Shown here: piece by piece, positions 6,985 through 12,833 of the stretch
Numbering within the stretch: position 1 is the stretch's first letter
Layout: each line of letters opens with the position of its first letter
Assembly (NCBI GenBank): GCA_016934135.1
Contig: JAFGTK010000193.1
Span: forward strand, 1-14,839
Source: Deltaproteobacteria bacterium
GTDB lineage: Bacteria; Desulfobacterota; Desulfomonilia; UBA1062
Reading direction: 5' to 3'
DNA: 14,839 nucleotides
Program-made: the position numbers and the translations under genes
The notes under the pieces: generated by a model
The model's database searches: none
Seen by the model: only the letters and a program-made list of their open reading frames with translations
Told to the model about the DNA's origin: nothing

Positions 6985-7971
6985 ATGGAGGAAAAGGTTC
7001 TTGTTACAGACATTGCCAGATTCTCGGTGAATGATGGGCCTGGATTCAGGACAAATGTGTTCCTGAAGGGATGTCCTCTTCACTGCGGGTGGTGCCATAA
7101 TCCCGAGACCATTGATATTTCGCCTGAGATCTTCTGGAAACGCAGGTTGTGCGTTCAGTGCGGGGCCTGTTTTGATGCATGCCCCAGACAAGCCGTCAAT
7201 CCTCCGATCAGCCCTGAACATTTGCAGGAACAGGCATCTGACTATTTCAAGATCATTCCAGGCAGGTGCGATCGGTGCATGAAATGTGTAGAGGCATGCA
7301 GATATGATGCTCTTCAGATTACGGGCAAACCCATGAGCATCAGCGAGATCCTCGATGAGGTGGAAAAGGACAGGCTGTTTTACGACAATTCGGGCGGCGG
7401 TATGACCCTGAGCGGGGGTGAACCTACTGTCCATGCCCATTTTTCAGAAGAACTGCTCAGACAGTCTCACGAGCGCCTGATCCATACCTGCCTGGACACA
7501 AATGGCCATTGTATGTGGGAGGTTCTCGAAGGTATTGCCAAGCATACGGATATCATCCTTTTTGACCTCAAGCATCTTGATCCTCAAAAGCACTACGAAC
7601 TGACCGGTGTGAGAAACGATCTTATCCTTGCAAACCTAGAAAAGCTCTGCTCGTTTCCTGTGGAAGTCTGGGTTAGGATTCCGGTGATCCCCGGATTCAA
7701 CGATGGAATAGACTATCACAAGCTCGCAGCAGAGTATCTTCTCGGTCTTCCGGGACCGATCGGGCGGATTGATCTTCTCCCATACCACAACTGGTGCCAG
7801 GACAAGTATGGCTGGCTGGGAATAGACTGGGTGTATCGTGAAGTTGAAGCCATGGATCCCGGTTTGCTGGAGGTATATGCGCAGATATATCGCGAAAAAG
7901 GATTTACCGCCACGGTAGGTGGTTCCGGTTTCGAGGAAATGAAAAAAACAGGAAGGATGAATAAGAGGTGA
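6985..7971 (+). CDS. assD: Glycyl-radical enzyme activating enzyme (radical SAM, BssD/AssD type)
   Basis: This 328-residue radical SAM protein installs the glycyl radical on the large subunit encoded downstream. The radical SAM cluster motif CX3CX2C is C30-PLH-C34-GW-C37, following the activase signature around DGPGFRTNVFLKGC (17-30). Two further ferredoxin-like clusters follow at C56/C59/C62/C66 (CVQCGACFDACP) and C95/C98/C101/C105 (CDRCMKCVEACR). This insert is typical of activases for benzylsuccinate synthase and other non-PFL glycyl radical enzymes, and is absent from the PFL activase. SGGEP (143-147) is the SAM-binding segment. The order activase, gamma, alpha, beta is that of the bssDCAB operon. 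ATG 6985 is preceded by GGGGAG at about 6970. The symbol assumes that the neighbouring synthase is of the alkylsuccinate type; the activase alone cannot show this. Confidence 0.92.
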   Translation: MEEKVLVTDIARFSVNDGPGFRTNVFLKGCPLHCGWCHNPETIDISPEIFWKRRLCVQCGACFDACPRQAVNPPISPEHLQEQASDYFKIIPGRCDRCMKCVEACRYDALQITGKPMSISEILDEVEKDRLFYDNSGGGMTLSGGEPTVHAHFSEELLRQSHERLIHTCLDTNGHCMWEVLEGIAKHTDIILFDLKHLDPQKHYELTGVRNDLILANLEKLCSFPVEVWVRIPVIPGFNDGIDYHKLAAEYLLGLPGPIGRIDLLPYHNWCQDKYGWLGIDWVYREVEAMDPGLLEVYAQIYREKGFTATVGGSGFEEMKKTGRMNKR

Positions 7972-7996
7972 AAGTATATGTCATGCAGGGAACAAT

Positions 7997-8016
7997 GACC
8001 TCGGGCAGGCGAGGTC
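7997..8016 (+). other. GC-rich hairpin between activase and gamma subunit genes
   Basis: GACCTCG (7997-8003) and CGAGGTC (8010-8016) form a perfect 7-base stem with a GGCAGG loop, in the 71-base gap before the gamma subunit gene. No U tract follows, so termination is unlikely. A stable hairpin at this junction would protect the 5' end of a processed transcript encoding the abundant synthase subunits, separating it from the catalytic-amount activase. That role is an inference. Confidence 0.45.
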
Positions 8017-8042
8017 CCAAATAAATAAGGGAGGTGATGAGG

Positions 8043-8216
8043 ATGCCTACATGCAAAGAATGCAGGAAGTTCTATCCCCTGGAAGAAGACCCCGGCAAGG
8101 GTGATTGTGTCCAGAGAGTAATAGATCCTCGGCAGGCATACTACAAGGCAAAACCCGTAGATGCTGAAAAGGATGCGGCAAAATGCTCTGAGTTTGAAAA
8201 GAATAATCAAAGATAA
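8043..8216 (+). CDS. Small Fe-S subunit, gamma type (BssC-like)
   Basis: This 57-residue protein has four cysteines, C4, C7, C22 and C48, in the order C-x2-C...C...C seen in the small HiPIP-like 4Fe-4S subunits of benzylsuccinate synthase and 4-hydroxyphenylacetate decarboxylase. Its start MPTCKECRKFYP and its size (about 6.5 kDa) closely resemble BssC (gamma, about 6.4 kDa). In that family the small subunits bind the catalytic subunit and stabilise it or modulate access to the radical site. The frame is open a few codons further upstream, but ATG 8043 is chosen because GGGAGGTG (8029-8036), a near-perfect complement of the 16S rRNA 3' end, lies 6 bases before it. It directly precedes the large subunit, as in bss operons. 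Confidence 0.85.
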   Translation: MPTCKECRKFYPLEEDPGKGDCVQRVIDPRQAYYKAKPVDAEKDAAKCSEFEKNNQR

Positions 8217-8231
8217 ACCCGGTTATTTTAC

Positions 8232-8242
8232 ATGCAGTGCAT
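8232..8242 (+). other. Short palindrome upstream of the catalytic subunit
   Basis: ATGCA-G-TGCAT is an 11-base palindrome 37 bases before the ATG of the glycyl radical subunit. It contains the GTG (8237) that would be the longest but less likely start. Its meaning is unknown and it may be chance. Confidence 0.2.
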
Positions 8243-8278
8243 ATGAGATCTGTAATCGGGCAAAAAAAGGGGAAAATT

Positions 8279-10780
8279 ATGGGAGAAACTGCAGAAACAT
8301 TAAAAGAATTTGAGCAGAAGCAGGAATGGTGGTGGGCTGCTGAGAAAAAACGTTCCAGACGGCTTGACTATCTCAGAAAGGCTATGTGGAAGAAGGGCGC
8401 CATCGGCGGCCTGTACCCCGCAGGACTGTATATAGACCTTGAACGGCCTGTTATGCAGACAGAAAAGGCAAAAGAGCTCGAGTATTCTCCTGATCCTTAT
8501 GTCATCAAGTTTGCTAAAATACTCGCGCATGTTCTCGATAATAAAACGATATTTATCACAGATCACTCTCAACTCGTGGGTTACCTCGGCAGCCTGCCTA
8601 ATATGATTACCTGGGATCCTACCCTTGCCGCAATCCTGAATCACGAGGTGGTAAATGATCCGACTTCTATACCGGAGCCCATGGATGAGAGTCTGAAAAT
8701 AATCTCCGAAGTGACCGGTTACTGGGCCGGAAAATCGGATCTGGACAAGATATTGCCCCATATGGATCTTGACGATGCCATGAAAGTTCTCTCCGGTGCT
8801 GTCGGGTGGGGTGTTCCGCTCTCGAGGGGCGGGTATTCCGGAAAGGACTACGAGTACATCATGACCGGTGTGCGGGCATTTGAAGATATCATAGCCGAAC
8901 TTGATAGAAAGATTGACGAGGCGGATGAAAAGGCACATGAACCGGGCGCTACAAGGGAGATATGTGATCTGTACGACAAGATGAACATGTGGGAGGCAAT
9001 GAAGATTACGCTGGAGGCAGGTATCCGCTATGGAAAACGCTATGCACGGCTGGCAAAGATCATTGCGGAAAACTTCGAGGCCGACAATGATAGAAGGCAG
9101 GAGCTGCTGCAGATCGCCGAGGTCTGCGAACGCGTACCTGCAAAGCCGCCGAGAACCCTTCAGGAATCCCTACAGTATGATCTCTTTATTCAGCTTTTCA
9201 GCAGGAACGAGGCAATCGAGGGGGCGTGGCCGGCACGGCCGGATTATTATCACGGCCCATATTACGAGCGGGATGTAAACATCGAGAAGACCCTGACAAA
9301 AGAAGATGCCCTTGATCTTGCGGGTGAATTCCTGATCCGTGCTGCGGAAGTGTCCCAGTATAAGGTCAAATGGGCCCGTGAGGGTCTCCAGGGGATTGAA
9401 GGGACATGGGTATGGACGCTCGGCGGCGTTAAAAAAGACGGGAGCGATGCATGCAACGGCATGACGATCGCTCTTCTACAGGCGGCACGACTGGTCAGGG
9501 TTGCAAACCCGACCTTTGCATTCAGATGGCACCCCAAAGTGAAGGACAATGTCATGAGGGAGATTTTCGAGTGTATCCGCCAGGGTCTCGGGTATCCGTC
9601 CATACGCAATGATCCCATCCTTATCGCAAATGCCATGAACTGGCACGGACATCCCATAGAAGAGGCACGGACCTGGGTACACCAGGCATGCATGTCACCA
9701 TCGCCGAGCACCAAACATGGTTTTCAGCCCATGAGAATGGCAAATGCCACTGCCAATTGTGCAAAGATCATCGAGTACGTATTTACCAGCGGATACGACC
9801 ACATCGTTAACATGCAGATCGGGGCCGAAACCCCCGATGCAGCAGAGTTCACAGATTATCAGCAGGTGTTCGACGCCTGGGTCACCCAGATGAAAACCAT
9901 ATTCAGTATCCTTGTCCGCCCGGTGAACAGGGCCAGGATGCTTGCACCAAAGATGACACCTAGACCGTTTCTGTCTGCAGTTTCAGAGCGATCAGTGGAG
10001 AGCGGCCTGGATGTGTGTGATCCTTCGATCAACCGCGGGAACGCCTGGATTACGGCGTTTACCTGGGTTGAGAACGCAGACAGCCTGGCAGCGGTCAAGA
10101 AGCTGGTGTTTGATGAAAAGAAATACACCATGGCCGAGCTCAAGGATGCCCTTGCAAACAACTGGGAAGGCAGAGAGGAAATGCGCCTGGATTTCGTGAG
10201 GAATGTCCCCAAATGGGGCAATGATGATGATTATGTAGATGGAATCATGCTTGACTGCCTCCATGCAGCGGCAAAGTTTTCGCGGGAACTCAAGTGCCCC
10301 AGCGGGAATAACTGGCCGATACTGCCGGAGAATGTGAGCGGAAATATTCACTATGCAAATATCGTCGGCGCCCTGCCCAATGGCCGCAGGCTCGGAGACG
10401 CCCTGTATGACGGCGGCATCTCTCCCGGGCCGGGGCTTGATAAAAAAGGGCCTACCGCGGTTCTGAAGTCGTGCTCCAAGATAGACCACATTACCGACGG
10501 CAGGGCTTTCCTGTTGAATCAGAGACTGTCGCCGACCCAGCTTGCTGGGGAAAAAGGATATCAGCTCTGGAAGTCGTACATGAAGACCTGGGCCGATCTA
10601 GGGCTGGATCATGTTCAGTTCAACTGTGTGTCGGACGAGACCCTGAGGAGCGCCCAGAGGGATCCGGAAAAATACCAGGAAGTAATTGTACGGGTGGCTG
10701 GATACAGCGCACATTTCGTGGATATAAGCCGGAAGACGCAGGACAATATTATCCAGCGTACCGTCCAGGGATTGGGCTGA
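8279..10780 (+). CDS. assA: Fumarate-adding glycyl radical enzyme, catalytic (alpha) subunit; probable alkylsuccinate synthase
   Basis: This 833-residue protein is a glycyl radical enzyme of the X-succinate synthase group, which adds hydrocarbons to fumarate without oxygen. The thiyl-radical cysteine is C471 in HQACMSPSP, and the glycyl radical residue is G808 in VRVAGYSAHF, 25 residues from the C-terminus. R486 is 15 residues after the Cys, exactly the spacing of the fumarate-binding Arg508 and Cys493 of benzylsuccinate synthase, which supports fumarate as co-substrate. W590 may match its Trp613. The stretches CNGMTIAL (392-399) and PKWGNDD (644-650) match sites that I recall as conserved assA primer targets. 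Together with the mutase genes upstream this favours alkylsuccinate over benzylsuccinate synthase, but other substituted substrates remain possible. The frame is open to GTG 8237, but ATG 8279 is preferred because AAAGGGG (about 8266-8272) precedes it. The length (about 94 kDa) is slightly below BssA (about 98 kDa). Confidence 0.92.
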   Translation: MGETAETLKEFEQKQEWWWAAEKKRSRRLDYLRKAMWKKGAIGGLYPAGLYIDLERPVMQTEKAKELEYSPDPYVIKFAKILAHVLDNKTIFITDHSQLVGYLGSLPNMITWDPTLAAILNHEVVNDPTSIPEPMDESLKIISEVTGYWAGKSDLDKILPHMDLDDAMKVLSGAVGWGVPLSRGGYSGKDYEYIMTGVRAFEDIIAELDRKIDEADEKAHEPGATREICDLYDKMNMWEAMKITLEAGIRYGKRYARLAKIIAENFEADNDRRQELLQIAEVCERVPAKPPRTLQESLQYDLFIQLFSRNEAIEGAWPARPDYYHGPYYERDVNIEKTLTKEDALDLAGEFLIRAAEVSQYKVKWAREGLQGIEGTWVWTLGGVKKDGSDACNGMTIALLQAARLVRVANPTFAFRWHPKVKDNVMREIFECIRQGLGYPSIRNDPILIANAMNWHGHPIEEARTWVHQACMSPSPSTKHGFQPMRMANATANCAKIIEYVFTSGYDHIVNMQIGAETPDAAEFTDYQQVFDAWVTQMKTIFSILVRPVNRARMLAPKMTPRPFLSAVSERSVESGLDVCDPSINRGNAWITAFTWVENADSLAAVKKLVFDEKKYTMAELKDALANNWEGREEMRLDFVRNVPKWGNDDDYVDGIMLDCLHAAAKFSRELKCPSGNNWPILPENVSGNIHYANIVGALPNGRRLGDALYDGGISPGPGLDKKGPTAVLKSCSKIDHITDGRAFLLNQRLSPTQLAGEKGYQLWKSYMKTWADLGLDHVQFNCVSDETLRSAQRDPEKYQEVIVRVAGYSAHFVDISRKTQDNIIQRTVQGLG

Positions 10781-10786
10781 AGAATG

Positions 10787-10809
10787 AAGGAACAGGGGGG
10801 CTGTTTTTT
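10787..10809 (+). terminator. Weak terminator-like hairpin after the catalytic subunit
   Basis: AAGGAACAG (10787-10795), loop GGGGG, and CTGTTTTTT (10801-10809) can pair over 9 positions including two G-U pairs, and the right arm ends in a run of six T. It lies in the largest gap of the operon (84 bases). As the following genes clearly belong to the same system, it would act as a partial terminator or 3' stabiliser that raises alpha-subunit mRNA over the downstream genes. The stem is AT-rich and weak. Confidence 0.4.
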
Positions 10810-10864
10810 GTGAGCAGTTCATCCCGCACGTATTCACGAAAAATGAATCAAAGGAGACTTTATC

Positions 10865-11233
10865 ATGGCAAGAAAAAGTCGCGATGAATACGCAAAGGCA
10901 TCAGGGGTATTCGGCCTTCAACCCGGCATACCCCCTAACCAGGAAGATACTGAAAAAGTTCCGGATAAGCCCTGTGGATTATGCAGACATTATCTTGAAA
11001 GTGCCTGGTCAAGCGACGGAAGGGGAAGCTGCAAGGTCCTCAAAGAAGGCTCTGATATAACCGGAGATCCTCCCGTATTCAATCTGGAAGGAAAAAACGG
11101 GTACATGCTCAGAATCCTTACTGATGCCTCGAGGTGTAAATATTACGAGCGAAATGAATTTATCGACAAGGACGGGTATGAATGCAGCGATCCCGCATTC
11201 AGAAGGTTCATACGTCAATTGAGGGATAAGTAA
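10865..11233 (+). CDS. Small Fe-S subunit, beta type (BssB-like, enlarged)
   Basis: This 122-residue protein has the same C-x2-C...C...C pattern as the gamma subunit: C37-GL-C40, C56 and C91, each in the context expected for HiPIP-like small subunits (PCGLCRHYL, GRGSCKVL, ASRCKYYE). A fifth cysteine, C107, lies in a C-terminal extension. Its position directly after the catalytic subunit is that of bssB. It is clearly longer than the beta subunit of benzylsuccinate synthase (about 8.5 kDa), with about 35 extra residues before the first Cys and about 30 after the last conserved one. It has no signal peptide or membrane segment and is expected in the cytoplasmic synthase complex. The start is fixed by AAGGAG (10851-10856), 8 bases before the ATG. 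Confidence 0.78.
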   Translation: MARKSRDEYAKASGVFGLQPGIPPNQEDTEKVPDKPCGLCRHYLESAWSSDGRGSCKVLKEGSDITGDPPVFNLEGKNGYMLRILTDASRCKYYERNEFIDKDGYECSDPAFRRFIRQLRDK

Positions 11234-11271
11234 AGAGTTGCGTAAGACTATCATAAGAAAAGGAGGACACG

Positions 11272-11502
11272 ATGAAATGTCCTGAATGTGGATACGAGGC
11301 CCCTGTGGCGAGTTTCCGGTATCTGTACAACGCACGTATCGATGCTTCGGTAAGCATCAGGCAATGTACCCGGTGTCAGGCATGGCTGGCGATCGACGAA
11401 TTACAGGGTACGGCAAACAAGAAGATTGGTCCGGGAGAGGCCCCGTGGGGAAAATCAGCCGGCATAGAAGATCTTGCAGAAGATATTCGTCCCGGCAAGT
11501 AG
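11272..11502 (+). CDS. Small zinc-ribbon-like protein, function unknown
   Basis: This 76-residue protein has two CxxC pairs, C3-PE-C6 at the very start and C32-TR-C35, spaced as in a zinc ribbon or rubredoxin-like knuckle. They are followed by a helical stretch (WLAIDEL) and a Gly/Pro-rich, apparently flexible tail. It has a strong ribosome binding site (AAGGAGG just before ATG 11272) and sits 38 bases after the beta subunit, so it is a real operon gene. I do not recognise a named family. 1-Methylalkylsuccinate synthase is reported to contain one more small subunit than benzylsuccinate synthase (MasB), and this could be a counterpart, but sequence alone does not show that. An assembly factor or electron-transfer protein is also possible. 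Its N-terminus resembles that of the next protein. Confidence 0.7.
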   Translation: MKCPECGYEAPVASFRYLYNARIDASVSIRQCTRCQAWLAIDELQGTANKKIGPGEAPWGKSAGIEDLAEDIRPGK

Positions 11503-11546
11503 ATCTTTCTGGAAAAGGCGAGGGGATGTTCTCATAGGAGAAATGT

Positions 11547-11885
11547 ATGAACCTGACCTGTCATAAGTGCGGATTTACCGCCGGATATCTGGAATTTGCT
11601 TACCTGTGCAAGAACGGGTGCCCTGCCTGCGGCGAATCGGAACTTCGCCAGTGCCCTGCCTGCGGTACCCGATGCGTATTCTCCCGGGCCGAATCCCTGG
11701 AAGATGAGCAGGCCCGCATGAAGGAGCTTTCAATGAACCTGGCGGCCATAACCAGGGCGGACGGTCCGGATTTGATCCAGGAGGCCCGGCATTTGGTCTC
11801 GATGCTGCATGATATGAACATGCGCTGGAATAGTGATGCATTGAACACCTTTCTCCTCGCCAAGCAAAAGGAGCTGTTCTTCTGA
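11547..11885 (+). CDS. Cys-rich double zinc-ribbon protein with helical tail, function unknown
   Basis: This 112-residue protein has eight cysteines in its first 43 residues: C5-HK-C8, C21, C25-PA-C28, C36-PA-C39 and C43, enough for two zinc or Fe-S sites. Residues 50-112 lack cysteine and look largely alpha-helical. The N-terminus follows the same C-x2-CG-[FY]-x5-6-F-x-YL pattern as the preceding 76-residue protein, suggesting a shared origin. GGAGAAAT before ATG 11547 serves as ribosome binding site. It lies between the synthase subunits and the AAA+ ATPase, 42 bases before the latter, so a role in assembly, metal delivery or regulation of the synthase is a reasonable inference. No named family is recognised. 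Confidence 0.7.
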   Translation: MNLTCHKCGFTAGYLEFAYLCKNGCPACGESELRQCPACGTRCVFSRAESLEDEQARMKELSMNLAAITRADGPDLIQEARHLVSMLHDMNMRWNSDALNTFLLAKQKELFF

Positions 11886-11927
11886 AAAAGAAATCCTGAT
11901 TGCCACGGAAAAGGGGAATTTAGCGAG

Positions 11928-12803
11928 ATGAGAAGAGTAAGCCAAGAGGAAGAACCGAAAAATATCACCCATAACCTCAATGTGCCGGAGCCGGAAGAAC
12001 ACTTTTACCTCAAGGCCGAGGTGAAGCAGAACCTTGACAGGATCAGAAAACTCAGCGATGTGCACCCGGTAAACGTCCTTGTTGCAGGGAAACCAGGGTG
12101 CGGTAAATCAACCCTGGTACGTCAGTTTGCCGCAAGAAACAAAAGGCCGCTTGCAGTGTTTCAGGTGGGGATCCTCTCGGAGCCGGGCCAGCTGTTTGGG
12201 GAGCACAGGCTCAAGGACGGCCGGACCTATTATCAGCCGTTTCTATTTCCCCAGGCCATTCAGACACCGGGATGTGTAATACACCTGGAAGAGATCAACC
12301 GTCCTGAACACCCCAAGGCCCTGAACATGCTGTTTTCCGTTCTCTCCGAAGACCGGTCTGTCTGGACCGACGAACTGGGATACATTCGCGTGGCCCCGGG
12401 TGTGATCTTTTTTGCCACGCTCAACGAAGGCGATGAATTTGTCGGCACCGAGATGCTCGATGCCGCGCTGAGGGACCGTTTCTATGTAACCATTCTCGAT
12501 TATCTGCCAATGGATGTCGAAACAAAGGTGCTTCATAAAAAGACCGGTATTGACGAGGGCGATGCACTGACAATCGTGAATGTGGCAAACCGGCTGCGGA
12601 GCAATACCCAGGAGCCAATGATCATTTCCACCCGCCACACCCTTATGATCGCCGAAATGATTTCAGTGGGGGCGTCGATAAAAGATGCCGTAATCAACAG
12701 CCTCCAGATGAACAACGATGTCCTGGAGACGGTTCTGCTCTCTCTGCATCTCGAACTCGGCATGCGGGAGAAGGTTTCTGATAATGGATATACACTCTAC
12801 TGA
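11928..12803 (+). CDS. MoxR/NorQ-type AAA+ ATPase (BssE-like chaperone)
   Basis: This 291-residue AAA+ protein of the MoxR/NorQ/CbbQ group resembles BssE, the putative ATP-dependent chaperone of benzylsuccinate synthase operons. Motifs are Walker A GKPGCGKST (54-62), Walker B VIHLEEINR (117-125), sensor-1 FFATLNEG (161-168, N166) and the Arg residues of ALRDRF (180-185). The Walker B acidic pair is EE (E121-E122) rather than the usual DE. Proteins of this group act as ring ATPases together with a VWA-domain partner to insert cofactors into, or reactivate, a target enzyme, and the next gene encodes exactly such a partner. The target here is presumably the glycyl radical synthase. The start ATG 11928 has only a moderate ribosome binding site (AAGGGG at about 11910). 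Confidence 0.9.
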   Translation: MRRVSQEEEPKNITHNLNVPEPEEHFYLKAEVKQNLDRIRKLSDVHPVNVLVAGKPGCGKSTLVRQFAARNKRPLAVFQVGILSEPGQLFGEHRLKDGRTYYQPFLFPQAIQTPGCVIHLEEINRPEHPKALNMLFSVLSEDRSVWTDELGYIRVAPGVIFFATLNEGDEFVGTEMLDAALRDRFYVTILDYLPMDVETKVLHKKTGIDEGDALTIVNVANRLRSNTQEPMIISTRHTLMIAEMISVGASIKDAVINSLQMNNDVLETVLLSLHLELGMREKVSDNGYTLY

Positions 12804-12833
12804 GGACATTCGCAGGAAGGAGGTTGAGGTGTC

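Noticed and set aside
8237..8278. GTG start giving 14 extra residues on the glycyl radical subunit
   Set aside because: There is no ribosome binding site for the GTG, while ATG 8279 has AAAGGGG at the right distance; the extra residues are basic and lack family similarity.
8300..8938. 212-codon minus-strand frame
   Set aside because: It lies opposite the N-terminal part of the glycyl radical subunit and has no ribosome binding site or recognisable motif.
8279..10780. Pyruvate formate-lyase or choline/glycerol-type glycyl radical enzyme
   Set aside because: The single Cys in the HQACMSP context, the Arg 15 residues later, and the BssB/BssC-like subunits and BssE-like ATPase point to the fumarate-adding group instead.
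10471..10887. 138-codon + strand frame overlapping the end of the glycyl radical gene
   Set aside because: It overlaps the glycyl radical motif region and the beta-subunit start in another frame. Its translation is low in recognisable features, so it is a shadow.
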